This document shows positions 16,067 to 24,866 of a stretch of 64,000 nucleotides of DNA, in pieces. Numbering within the stretch: the stretch's first letter is position 1; the number at the start of each line of letters is the position of its first letter. This DNA is from Rhizobium sp. WYCCWR10014 (GTDB taxonomy: Bacteria; Pseudomonadota; Alphaproteobacteria; Rhizobiales; Rhizobiaceae). The notes under the pieces were generated by a model. That model was not told the origin of the DNA. It made no database searches and was given only the letters and a program-made list of their open reading frames with translations. The stretch is from positions 310,001-374,000 of the forward strand of contig NZ_LXFU01000029.1 in assembly GCF_001657485.1 (NCBI RefSeq). The letters are read 5' to 3'. A program made the position numbers and the translations under genes.

Positions 16067-18913
16067 GCCCGGAAGTCGTCCAAGATCCTGCAGCTCCGTC
16101 ATAAGGTTTCGGGCTCTCTGCAAGTCCGGAGTATCGAACCCATCGATGAACTGGCCATACACTGGCTCGAGAACGCTCTTGGCCTCATCGATCTGCAATC
16201 GGTCTCTAAGCAGAGCAGCAAGATCAGTTGCGCAGCGAATTTGCCACGCCCATGCTCCATTTTCCTCCGCCACTGTCAAAGATCCCCGCAAGGTGGAAAG
16301 TGCTTCTTCGTCGCGGCCGACCGATCGTTCTTTGACAGCCCTAAGACGTAGCAGCTCGGGCACCATCGAACGTTGCGGTCCCACTTCAAACAAATAGTCG
16401 AGAATCCGTACGCCCTCATCCATGTGCCCGTTCGCATAGAGGGCTCTTATCAAAAGCGCATAATAAACATGACGTCCGATCTGCTTGAGGCCCGTGCGGA
16501 GCCCATCGAACGCTGACATTAGTCCATCCGGGTCCTTTCGAACGCCTGAAAGCGCGTCAAGCGCCTCAATGTAGCAGCTTGCGACCGGAATCCATGCCGG
16601 CATGCCGTGACGGAAGATCGTATCCTTTAGTAGCGCGGCATATTCCCTGGCTAGAGCATGCTCCTGACATTCGCACAGCACGAAAAGCACGCCGTGAGTG
16701 TAGCAATAAATAAGCGTCCATCCATGACGGGCTTCCAAAGCCTCCCTCGCTGCAGCTTGAACTCTATTCAAACCAGTCCCAGGCCTGCGCGATCCAAGCC
16801 AGTAGAGTGCGGCCAATATAGTATCCGTCCTGATCCTTGGATCGAGGTCGAAGCGAGAAACCGTGCCATCGGCGGTATTTTGCAACTCCAGACGCAATTT
16901 CTCCAACCGTGCAATCGCCGGCCGGTACTCGCAACGTATGATTTCCCATTCCGTACAAAGATGCTCATGCTCCCACTGCGCCGCCCGATTATTGGAGCGC
17001 ATGGCGAGCCCTTTCAATTCTCTGAGAGTCTTCCGGGCTTCGGTCTGGTGGCCAGGCAGGAGCCGATATCTCGCCAGGGCGCCTAAGGCTTGGCACTCGG
17101 CCCGACTATCGCCGATCTGACGTGATAGCTGAATTGCTGTTTCAAAGATCTTGATAGCCTTCTCCGCATCGGCTGATATGTAGCTGCTCACTGCGGCGAG
17201 CCCGACGACCAGCTTGAGCTTCAGGGTTGTGTCTCTGCAGCCAATCCGATCGAACTCGACGAGCGCCTGTTCGCAGTTCCTGCGGGCCTCTTCGCTCAAC
17301 GACGACTCATGCCACAGTGGCAACCCCGATGCCACCAACTGCATGCCAAGCAGCGGATCGGCGCGAAGAAAGAGTGCCCAGCCGATGGCCCTGCGCAAAT
17401 CGTCCGCACGACTGGCGTAGGCGATATGCCACTGCCGCGTCGGAAGTCTTGCCTGGTCGGCATTCGCACGAGTGAAGATGTCCAGCACAAGTCGGGCGTG
17501 GGCCTGAGACACAGCGGTCAGTTCCCCCGCGGCTTCCAGCAGATTGCCTGCGAATGCTCGAGTACTGTCGAGAAGCCGGTATCGCATACCACCTGACATC
17601 TGTTCGACGCTCAGCATCGACTTGGCGCGCAGGCCGGCAATGGCATCAAAGACGACCGTTGGATCCAAACCATGGTGGACAACGATGCAAACAACCTCAT
17701 CCATATCGAACGTGCCCATGAAGATCGAGATGGCACGCAACACGGCTGCCTCGCTCTTCGTAAGGAGTGCGTAGCTCCACTGCATCGTCGCCAGCAGAGT
17801 CTGTTGACGAAGCGGTCCCTCCTGGTCAGGTCCGACCAGTGTGGCGAAACGATCGTCAAGTTCTTCGAGAACATCAGCAGCACTTCGGCTTCCGAGCCGG
17901 GATGAGATAAGTTCTATGGCGAGAGGCGATCCGTCGAGCCGCCTGCAGATCTCGGCAACGGCAGATGCATCCCCATCCTCCGTCTTGTATTTCCCTTTCT
18001 CTGACGCTCGTTCGACGAGAAGTTGTGGTGCGGAATAACGGAGGACTTGTTCGGCTGTATGGATATGGTCAGGCGGTGGAACTTCCAGAGGAGCAAGCCA
18101 GAAGACCTCTTCTCGCTTCGCGCGGAGAGCCTGGCGGCTCGTCGCCAGAATCCTCACATCACTTGTGTTTGCCACAATGACATCGCAGAGATGGGCAACG
18201 GCATTGAGCACATGCTCGCACGTGTCCAGCAACAGCAAGGTCTTCCTTCGAGCGAGGATGGATGAGATCGCGTCGAGGCGATCCTGGCTACCTGAACTGA
18301 TGCCCAGCGCAGCCGCAACTGAAGGGATGACGAATTCCTCGCCGGCCACTCGGGAGAAATCTATGAAGGTGATGAGATCTCCCTCTTCGTCTTCGAGCAG
18401 TTGCACTGTGGCGACTGCAACCGTTGTCTTGCCGATGCCCCCAGGGCCAACGATCGTCGTCAGCCGGTTGGCGGCAATCCTAGCTCGCAATTCAGCGATT
18501 TCGGCATCCCGTCCGATAACCGTGGCCAATTCGGGAAATCGGGTGTTTGCCACAACGGGAAGATCCGCAATTTTTGGGATTTCTCCGGTAATGACCTGAT
18601 CGGTCAGCCGGTAGCCACGGCCTACGAACGTCCTGATATAGTCTTCTGTGGGAGTGTATTCCCTTAATGCCCGCCTAAGCGAAGCGATCGTCACTTTCAG
18701 ATTGGCTTCATGGACAAAGATGCCGGGCCACGCGGCATTGTACAGCTCCTCCTTATATACCAACTCACCCTTCTTCCGGGCCAAGGTCACGAGCATCTCC
18801 ATTGCCCGACCGCCAAGCTGAACCTCTTCAGCACCGCAAAACAAACGGCGATGCTCCCCGTAAAGGCGAAAGGGACCAAATGCCACCACATCATCCGGTT
18901 CCGTCGGTACCAT
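16061..18913 (-). CDS. Winged-helix STAND ATPase transcriptional regulator with helical repeat tail
   Basis: This 950-residue protein starts with an OmpR/PhoB-type winged helix (about 10-105, ending TFVGRGYRL). An NB-ARC-like STAND ATPase follows: Walker A GPGGIGKTT at 156-164, Walker B LLLLDTCEHVL with Asp230, ILATSRQALR, and a CRRLDGSPLAIEL motif. After about residue 480 comes a long alpha-helical TPR-like tail (for example EKAIKIFETAIQLSRQIGD). The layout matches predicted ATPase-coupled regulators in which ligand sensing by the repeats releases DNA binding. It diverges from a shorter paralogue across a 470-base gap. Target genes are unknown; the neighbouring redox and hydrolase genes are candidates. 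Confidence 0.85.
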   Translation of the reverse strand: MVPTEPDDVVAFGPFRLYGEHRRLFCGAEEVQLGGRAMEMLVTLARKKGELVYKEELYNAAWPGIFVHEANLKVTIASLRRALREYTPTEDYIRTFVGRGYRLTDQVITGEIPKIADLPVVANTRFPELATVIGRDAEIAELRARIAANRLTTIVGPGGIGKTTVAVATVQLLEDEEGDLITFIDFSRVAGEEFVIPSVAAALGISSGSQDRLDAISSILARRKTLLLLDTCEHVLNAVAHLCDVIVANTSDVRILATSRQALRAKREEVFWLAPLEVPPPDHIHTAEQVLRYSAPQLLVERASEKGKYKTEDGDASAVAEICRRLDGSPLAIELISSRLGSRSAADVLEELDDRFATLVGPDQEGPLRQQTLLATMQWSYALLTKSEAAVLRAISIFMGTFDMDEVVCIVVHHGLDPTVVFDAIAGLRAKSMLSVEQMSGGMRYRLLDSTRAFAGNLLEAAGELTAVSQAHARLVLDIFTRANADQARLPTRQWHIAYASRADDLRRAIGWALFLRADPLLGMQLVASGLPLWHESSLSEEARRNCEQALVEFDRIGCRDTTLKLKLVVGLAAVSSYISADAEKAIKIFETAIQLSRQIGDSRAECQALGALARYRLLPGHQTEARKTLRELKGLAMRSNNRAAQWEHEHLCTEWEIIRCEYRPAIARLEKLRLELQNTADGTVSRFDLDPRIRTDTILAALYWLGSRRPGTGLNRVQAAAREALEARHGWTLIYCYTHGVLFVLCECQEHALAREYAALLKDTIFRHGMPAWIPVASCYIEALDALSGVRKDPDGLMSAFDGLRTGLKQIGRHVYYALLIRALYANGHMDEGVRILDYLFEVGPQRSMVPELLRLRAVKERSVGRDEEALSTLRGSLTVAEENGAWAWQIRCATDLAALLRDRLQIDEAKSVLEPVYGQFIDGFDTPDLQRARNLMTELQDLGRLPGS

Positions 18914-19383
18914 GTGTTCCTCTTAGCGTGCCGATGATCGACCCGGCGCAAGAATGATATCAATGTCACTATCGCGCGGGTGGACGCGGCAATCTCAACA
19001 TCACTCTAAGCGAACGAACACGGGAGGGTCTGCCTCCCGCCTGTGGGCCTGTCGGACGAACTGACCCCAGTTGCCTCATTTTTAAGGGCCGCGCCCACCG
19101 CTCGCCGTTCAGTCTTTCCTCGACGGAACACCCGATGCTTGGATCTTCAAATCAATAAACAACGTCGCCGCACAGGTCTGCTGGTCAGTGCCTCCGTCGC
19201 GCATAACTACTTACAGCCTGTAAAGTCTCGGACCGCCGGCGCGAAGTTTCTGCCGCGGCAAACCATTCCACGCCAATATTTACCGGATTTTACCTCCCAT
19301 TGGGAGCGAACTCTCATAATATTGAAGCTGAATATATATGGATTAACTGCCCTACGAGTGCAAAACCATTGAGGGGAACCAAT
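18914..19383. other. Divergent regulator intergenic region
   Basis: The 470 bases between the two STAND regulators hold both promoters. The segment nearest the plus-strand gene (19270-19380) is AT-rich, with ATATTGAAGCTGAATATATA, a plausible promoter zone. A GAGGGG box precedes the plus-strand start. I see no convincing gene here. Confidence 0.45.
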
Positions 19384-20931
19384 ATGGAAACTCACGCTGG
19401 GAACGGCTATTTCGGGTTCGGACCATATCGCTTGAATCCGGCTGCAAGAGTTCTCCGGCGAGGCGACGATCTGCTTGCGATAGGCAGCCGCGCCTTCGAC
19501 GTCCTTGCCGCTCTCGTTCAAAATCATGGACGGGTTCTCTCTCACGGGGAGCTCATGGCATTCGCATGGCCCGGTCTCCACGTCGAAGCCTCCAACATAA
19601 GAGTGCAAATGACGCATCTGAGGCGCGAAATCGGCTGTGGCGAAAACGGTAATCGCTATATCGTCAGCGTGGTGGGCCGCGGCTACAGCTTCGTCGCCCC
19701 CGTCATATGGGAAGAGGCGTCCGAGCTGGAGGACAGGTATGCGCCCGTGAGCTGCGATCAGGCTTGCAATGGATCTAACGGCGCAACGAATACCTCTTTT
19801 CCGCCTCGTTTGAGCCACCCTATCGGCCGAGACGAGAATATTTCCAAGCTTTCGCAGATGGTGGCTGAGCGCCGGTTCGTGACCGTTGTGGGTGCAGGAG
19901 GGGTCGGCAAGACGACTCTGGCCATCTTGGTGGCGCACGCCCTCCACATGTTTGACCATGCGTGTTTTGTCGATCTCGGCATCATCGATGATGAAACGGC
20001 CGTCTTGGAAGCGGTAGCCTCGGCTCTGGAGATCCCCTTTTCAGCAGGCGATGCCATCGGCGACATCATCGGTCAGTTGTCTCCACGAGGCACCCTCGTA
20101 ATCCTTGACAACTGCGAACACGTTATTGACACCGTGGCCGATATCGTGAGTTCGGTGCTCAGGCGTACCGCCAGTGTGCATATTCTCGCCACGAGCCGAG
20201 AAGCGTTCCGTTTGCCCGGCGAGGCCGTATATCTTCTCCGGCCACTTGGTGTTCCTCCGCCTACAGGGCGTTTGACTGCCGCTCAGGCGCTACTTTGGCC
20301 TGCGATTCAGCTTTTCGTGGAACGTGCGGTCGATGGCGGCTATCTGGAGTCGTTAGGCGACGAGGAAGCAGCGGCAATAGCGGCTATTTGCCGGAGATTG
20401 GACGGCAATCCGCTGGCGATAGAACTTGTGGCGAGCCGCATGGCCCCCTACGGCCTAGATCGGGTCGCGGAGCTGTTGGACAACCAGCTCTCCTTGCGAT
20501 GGAGGGGCAGCCGATACGCCAACCCACGCCACCAAACCGCAGAAGCGATGATGGATTGGAGTTACGCTCTTTTATCCGACATGGATCAACGGGTATTCAG
20601 GCGACTGTCGGTATTCCCGGGCGAGTTTTCCGTTGATGCTGCCCTCGCGGTCGTGGAAGATGATGACTTCGAGCAGGCAGATATCATCAAATCGATCGGC
20701 AATCTTATCGACAAGTCCCTCCTCTCACTTCATCCGGGAACAGGACCTGCGCACCTCAAGCTATCGGGCATCGCTAAAGCCTATGCGGCGTTCAAGCTCC
20801 TTGCCTCCGGGGAGCGCGCACCCATCGAACAACGCCAGTCTTTGTACCATGTTCAAGCGGCTCAACAGTGCCGCGCAAGCATGGCTGTCTCTTCGGATGG
20901 CGGACAGACGATGCAGCTCCGGGCGTCTTAG
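19384..20931 (+). CDS. Short winged-helix STAND ATPase regulator
   Basis: This 515-residue protein parallels the 950-residue regulator encoded divergently. It has a winged helix at about 8-105 (FGFGPYRLNPAARVLRRG, VVGRGYSFVAPV) and an NB-ARC-like ATPase with Walker A GAGGVGKTT at 170-178, Walker B TLVILDNCEHVI, ILATSREAFRL and CRRLDGNPLAIEL. It stops shortly after the ATPase/winged-helix module (SGIAKAYAAFKLLASGE) and lacks the long helical sensor tail. It may be a naturally short form or a gene cut by a frameshift; no coding continuation was recognised downstream. The start at 19384 is preceded by GAGGGG. Confidence 0.8.
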   Translation: METHAGNGYFGFGPYRLNPAARVLRRGDDLLAIGSRAFDVLAALVQNHGRVLSHGELMAFAWPGLHVEASNIRVQMTHLRREIGCGENGNRYIVSVVGRGYSFVAPVIWEEASELEDRYAPVSCDQACNGSNGATNTSFPPRLSHPIGRDENISKLSQMVAERRFVTVVGAGGVGKTTLAILVAHALHMFDHACFVDLGIIDDETAVLEAVASALEIPFSAGDAIGDIIGQLSPRGTLVILDNCEHVIDTVADIVSSVLRRTASVHILATSREAFRLPGEAVYLLRPLGVPPPTGRLTAAQALLWPAIQLFVERAVDGGYLESLGDEEAAAIAAICRRLDGNPLAIELVASRMAPYGLDRVAELLDNQLSLRWRGSRYANPRHQTAEAMMDWSYALLSDMDQRVFRRLSVFPGEFSVDAALAVVEDDDFEQADIIKSIGNLIDKSLLSLHPGTGPAHLKLSGIAKAYAAFKLLASGERAPIEQRQSLYHVQAAQQCRASMAVSSDGGQTMQLRAS

Positions 20932-21154
20932 GCCGCGTCCTTGCAATTCCGGGGTTTGTGGCGGTGACGGACGACTGCCGCAGGCTTCGACAGTTCCCGA
21001 TAGGCGAAGGATCCGAAAGAAAAAGCCTGAATAGTCCAACACGCGACTAAGCACGGCAAAATCGCAGGATTTAACCACAATTAATATGCCTCCGAGGCTG
21101 GGTTGGTCGATTATTCCCGTGTCGCCATCGAGATCAATGATCGGAGAACGTCGC

Positions 21155-21910
21155 ATGTCCCAAAACCTTGGACTTATCTTCAGCGCCCTGGTGGCGTTCG
21201 CAAGCACATCTCCCGCCGCTGTCGCTGCGGATCTCAAAGCCAAGACCGTTGTCCTTGTTCACGGCGCTTTCGCCGACGGATCGTCCTGGCAGAAAGTCAT
21301 CCCCCTTCTGGAAAAGGCCAGATTGAAAGTTGTCGCCGTCCAAAATCCGTTGGAGTCCCTGGAGAGCGACGTGGCTTTCACCAAGCGCGCGATCCGCGAT
21401 GCCGAAGAACCCATCGTACTCGTCGGTCATTCGTGGGGCGGCGTAGTGATCACGGAAGCGGGTGATGACCAGAAGGTGAAATCCCTGGTCTACGTAGCTG
21501 CCTACGCGCCTGATGCCGGTCAATCGCTGGTCGATGTCGCCTCCAAGTACCCTGACCAGGAAAGCCGGAAGACATTCGTCAAGGACGAGGATGGGTATCT
21601 GAAGATAAGCGATGAAGGCATTTCCAGGTATTTCGCGGCCGGCCTCTCCCCGGACGAGCAGAGGCTCGTTGCCGTCGTGCAGGGACGTTTCCATGTGCGT
21701 GCCACCACCACGCCCGTCAGCCATGCCGCCTGGCGTGACAAACCGTCTTTCATGGTCGTGGCGACGCAGGACCAGATCATCGCTCCCCAGATGCAAAGGG
21801 ATCAGGTGAAATCTGCAAAGGCGGAGATGATCGAAGTACCTTCCGGCCACGTGGCGATGCTCTCCCATCCCGAGGAGGTAGCGGATCTCATTGTGAAGGC
21901 GGCCCAATAG
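21155..21910 (+). CDS. Secreted alpha/beta hydrolase
   Basis: This 251-residue protein has a signal peptide (MSQNLGLIFSALVAFASTSP, cut near AVAA) and an alpha/beta hydrolase fold: oxyanion VLVHGAFADGSSW, nucleophile Ser93 in GHSWGG, and a C-terminal His232 in SGHVAMLSHP. The sequence resembles the EstC/plant methylesterase-like group that hydrolyses small esters. A GGAGA box precedes the ATG. The export signal places it in the periplasm. It is followed by DJ-1/PfpI and monooxygenase-like genes in the same direction, though gaps of 227 and 115 bases leave co-transcription open. Confidence 0.85.
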   Translation: MSQNLGLIFSALVAFASTSPAAVAADLKAKTVVLVHGAFADGSSWQKVIPLLEKARLKVVAVQNPLESLESDVAFTKRAIRDAEEPIVLVGHSWGGVVITEAGDDQKVKSLVYVAAYAPDAGQSLVDVASKYPDQESRKTFVKDEDGYLKISDEGISRYFAAGLSPDEQRLVAVVQGRFHVRATTTPVSHAAWRDKPSFMVVATQDQIIAPQMQRDQVKSAKAEMIEVPSGHVAMLSHPEEVADLIVKAAQ

Positions 21911-22137
21911 GTGGCAAGGGCGAGCAGGCCTCTTTCGCTTGGGCGAAACAACTGAAATCCGGATCGACAGAGGCGAATAAGACGATGCCACCCCTCGTTA
22001 TAGCCTTACGCTTCGAAGCGAAATGGATGCTTACGGAAGGCGGAGCCAAGGTGGCCTGCAGACATCCCTGAAGGGCTCTACCATCGTGACCATCCGCCGT
22101 ACGGCACCAATTAACCACATCAAATAAGGAGGATTCT

Positions 22138-22938
22138 ATGAGCAAGGGTAACGTTCTTGTCGTTGGGTCGAATGCCACCCGGATTGAAATTCAGGGCGGT
22201 GGAACTGGCCCAACCGGCCAATATCTCAACGAAACCGTGGTGCCAGCCATGGCTCTTGTTGCCGCCGGATACGAGATCGTGTTGGCAACGCCCGACGGCA
22301 CCAAGCCGCACATCGATCCCGTGTCGGACGCGGCACAGCATTTTGACGGCGACGAAGCTGCTCACAAGCGCGGGCGCGCCTTTTTCGACGACCATCGGGC
22401 GATGAACGATATCAGGACATTGAGATCAGTCATCGAAGACGGGATCGATGGTTATGCCGGCGTCTTCGTACCCGGCGGTCAGGCACCGGCCGTCGATCTT
22501 ATGCAGGATGCCGATCTCGGCGAGATCCTCCGCCGCTTTCATGCTCGCCGGAAGCCCACGGCCTTTCTTTGCCACGGGCCGATCGCCTCGCTTGCCGCAC
22601 TGCCGCACGCAAAGGAATATCGGGCTGCCCTGATTGCAGGCGATGTTTCCGAAGCGTCTGAACTCGCCAGGGGCTGGCAGTATGCCGGTTATAAGATGAC
22701 GGTGTTCTCCGCCAGTGAGGAGAAACCGATCGAAGAACAGGTCCTTCATGGCAAGCTCTATTTCAACATGCCAGACGCATTGCGCATGGCGGGTGGCGAC
22801 GTCACGATGAACCCGGTCGACTTCTCCCCCCATGTGATAGAGGACCGCGAGCTGATCACAGGCCAAAATCCGCGATCGGATCATCCTCTTGCGGCGAAAC
22901 TGGTCGACGCCCTCAACCGGGTGACGGTTTCGGCGTGA
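22138..22938 (+). CDS. DJ-1/PfpI (Hsp31-like) family protein
   Basis: This 266-residue protein is a type 1 glutamine amidotransferase-like domain of the DJ-1/PfpI superfamily. The nucleophile elbow is FLCHGPIA (Cys145), the acidic motif is GVFVPGGQAPAVDL, and LATPDGTKPHID lies at 49-60. Hsp31/YhbO-like members act as glyoxalase III or protein deglycases that remove methylglyoxal damage, but not every family member is active. A strong AAGGAGG box precedes the ATG. Its neighbours suggest a role against reactive carbonyls or electrophiles; this is inferred from context. Confidence 0.85.
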   Translation: MSKGNVLVVGSNATRIEIQGGGTGPTGQYLNETVVPAMALVAAGYEIVLATPDGTKPHIDPVSDAAQHFDGDEAAHKRGRAFFDDHRAMNDIRTLRSVIEDGIDGYAGVFVPGGQAPAVDLMQDADLGEILRRFHARRKPTAFLCHGPIASLAALPHAKEYRAALIAGDVSEASELARGWQYAGYKMTVFSASEEKPIEEQVLHGKLYFNMPDALRMAGGDVTMNPVDFSPHVIEDRELITGQNPRSDHPLAAKLVDALNRVTVSA

Positions 22939-23053
22939 TCTGATGGAACACGGCATGGAAGGTGATGGCGTGCCTTCTATGCTGTTATCCCGGCCCGCAA
23001 CGTCTCGTCCGCCCAAGCAAGTTACCTCATGCATTCCATCAGGAGCGTTCTGT

Positions 23054-23353
23054 ATGACACAGTCGCCGACCAAGATCACAGCCATCCTGACAGCTCATCT
23101 CGGAAAGGCCGTCGAGTTACGAGCATTGCTTGTTGGCATGGCACCGCTTTGCCGGGCCGAACCCGGCAATCTGCGCTGGGATGTCTGGTGCGACCGGGCG
23201 CATGGCGAGCGATACGTGCTCGATGAACTCTATCTGGACGCCGCCGCCGTCGAGGTGCATCGCATGACACCCCATTATCAAGCCTATCTGGCCAAGATTC
23301 CCGAACTGGCAGAGAGAACGGCCTGGGTGCTGGAGGCGGTAGAGGTCGGATAG
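23054..23353 (+). CDS. Putative quinol monooxygenase (ABM domain)
   Basis: This 99-residue protein has the antibiotic biosynthesis monooxygenase dimeric ferredoxin-like fold: ITAILTAHLGKAVELRALLVG, then EPGNLRWDVWCD and HRMTPHYQAYLAKIPEL, the typical H-x-x-T/S-x-H-x-x-A/Y pattern. Related YgiN-type proteins oxidise quinols without cofactor. AGGAGC lies upstream of the ATG at 23054. It closes the hydrolase - DJ-1 - ABM series. A small inverted repeat (GGTAGC/GCTACC) follows its stop at 23400-23415. Confidence 0.75.
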   Translation: MTQSPTKITAILTAHLGKAVELRALLVGMAPLCRAEPGNLRWDVWCDRAHGERYVLDELYLDAAAVEVHRMTPHYQAYLAKIPELAERTAWVLEAVEVG

Positions 23354-23499
23354 TTCCCAGCAACACGACAGTACCACCGCGGGCCGAAAGCCGCCTCTGG
23401 TAGCGTTTGCTACCTGATCCCACTCTCCATGGCAGTGCACCACCCTTGACGGATGGCCGTGATCGCTTAGTCTGCTGTCATCATCCTCGGAGCATTTCC

Positions 23500-24141
23500 A
23501 TGACGCAGTCTTTGCTCTTCGGCGCCTTTCTGGCGGCGCTCTTCTACGTGCTCATTCCGGGACCCGCCTTCCTGCAGCTGCTCGGCATCGGCGCCGGGCA
23601 GGGCCGCAAGGCCGGTGCCTTCTTCATGATGGGGCATCTGGTCGGGGATCTTATCTGGTCGTCGCTGGCACTGATCGCGATCGTCGGGGCAAAGACGATC
23701 GGAACCTTCGTCTTCGACCTGCTCGGCCTTGCCTGCGGCTTCTACCTCGCCTGGATCGGCTGGAGCGCCGTCAATGCCAAGCCGAAAGCGGAGGGGCAGG
23801 CGCTTGTTGTGGTCGAGCGGCCGTTTCGCCGTGGTCTGATCTTCGGCGTCACCAATCCGAAGGGCTATCCGGTGGCGCTCGCCACTTTCACCGCACTGGT
23901 TGCTGGCTCGGCCGGCGCGCTCGATTTCGAGGCGTTGCCGGTGCTGCTCGTCGTTTCGTTCGTCGGTTTCGTGACGGCTGACATCATCCTGATCGGCATC
24001 ATCGGCGCCGGTACGGTGCGGCGCTTCTATCGCGCCCATGAGCGGTTGATCGTGCGCTGCTCGGGCGTGCTTTTCATGGGATTTGCCGCCCAGGCGCTCT
24101 GGCACGCAACGCCCGGCCTGCTCGGCTGGCGCAAGGCCTGA
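23500..24141 (+). CDS. LysE/RhtB family exporter
   Basis: This 213-residue membrane protein has six predicted helices, the IPGPAF variant of the LysE N-terminal motif (FYVLIPGPAFLQLLGIGAGQ), and VTNPKGYPVALATF in the conserved second loop. It would export an amino acid or similar metabolite. The start at 23500 is preceded by GGAGC. It marks the return to core-like gene content after the accessory block. It is a different paralogue from the LysE at 7583. Confidence 0.88.
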   Translation: MTQSLLFGAFLAALFYVLIPGPAFLQLLGIGAGQGRKAGAFFMMGHLVGDLIWSSLALIAIVGAKTIGTFVFDLLGLACGFYLAWIGWSAVNAKPKAEGQALVVVERPFRRGLIFGVTNPKGYPVALATFTALVAGSAGALDFEALPVLLVVSFVGFVTADIILIGIIGAGTVRRFYRAHERLIVRCSGVLFMGFAAQALWHATPGLLGWRKA

Positions 24142-24143
24142 CC

Positions 24144-24221
24144 TAGAACAGGATGCATCCTGTTCTAAAGTTAGAGCATGATGGCGTCCGAAAACCGCTC
24201 ACACTTTTCGGCATCATGCTC
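24144..24221. repeat. Mosaic double-palindrome element (variant)
   Basis: The left half is a perfect 24-base palindrome at 24144-24167 with arms TAGAACAGGATG. The right half (24173-24221) pairs AGAGCATGATG with CATCATGCTC and contains CCGAAAACCGCTCACACTTT, closely matching the right half at 8358-8407. It lies between two convergent genes and may act as a bidirectional terminator. Confidence 0.8.
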
Positions 24222-24224
24222 CGA

Positions 24225-24656
24225 TCAGCCATCGAGGAAATTGACGATCGATTTCAGCGTCTGAACCTCATTGGGATCGCCGATCGACATGGCGATCTGC
24301 AGCTGGTTCTTGTAGTAATCGAGGAAATTGAAGCTGGTGCCGTCGGTGACGCTGGAGAGATCGATGATGTTGCCGAGCGGATCGATCGCATGCATCGGCA
24401 GTGGTTCGGAGATCGCGGCGTAGGTGTTCTGATCGATCAGGCCGCTGTCGAAACTCTGACGTGCGTAATTGCGCAGTTCTCCAGGGCTGACCGCGGTGAA
24501 ATCCGGGCCTTCGCCAACTTCGTCTTCGATCTGGAATGAGGCCGGGGCGGGAGCTCTGGTCTCGATTTCAATATCAGAGGTCTTCGAACTTTTTGCGTTA
24601 TTAGGATTGTTTTTAAAAAGCAAACTCTGAGAAGACCGCACAGAAAAAATTTCCAT
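24225..24656 (-). CDS. Conserved hypothetical protein
   Basis: The 143-residue product begins MEIFSVRSSQSLLFKNNPNN after an AAGGGG box; no signal peptide or membrane segment is visible. The N-terminal 45 residues are polar and probably disordered. The C-terminal part (FTAVSPGELRNYARQSFDSG, then DYYKNQLQIAMSIGDPNEVQ) is amphipathic helical. The phrasing of the C-terminus, with a residue pattern spaced like a surface-structure regulator, is suggestive, but no family could be named. An upstream in-frame start would add 49 residues of poor character. Confidence 0.6.
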   Translation of the reverse strand: MEIFSVRSSQSLLFKNNPNNAKSSKTSDIEIETRAPAPASFQIEDEVGEGPDFTAVSPGELRNYARQSFDSGLIDQNTYAAISEPLPMHAIDPLGNIIDLSSVTDGTSFNFLDYYKNQLQIAMSIGDPNEVQTLKSIVNFLDG

Positions 24657-24866
24657 GGCGCATGTCCCCTTACAAGAAGAACATCGGAAAACTAGCGCCT
24701 GCGCGTGATTCGCGTCAATCGTTAACGATTGGTTAATTTTCACGTAGCAATTGTTGTCCACCAGATTTGGCAGGTGAGGACAAAAGGTCCTTCCCGGCAG
24801 CATACCAATTCTATGACGGCTCTCCTATATTGACGATCCATCTGCATGCCAAAAGGGAATTCTCCG

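Noticed and set aside
10738..23415. An 11-base inverted match (GGTAGCAAACG and its complement) at the two edges of the accessory block
   Set aside because: The right copy is part of a small self-complementary hairpin (GGTAGC/GCTACC), and an 11-base match over this distance can arise by chance; it is not an attachment-site duplication.
24225..24656. Naming the 143-residue hypothetical protein as a flagellar or surface-structure regulator
   Set aside because: The C-terminal pattern is only vaguely suggestive, so no family name was given.
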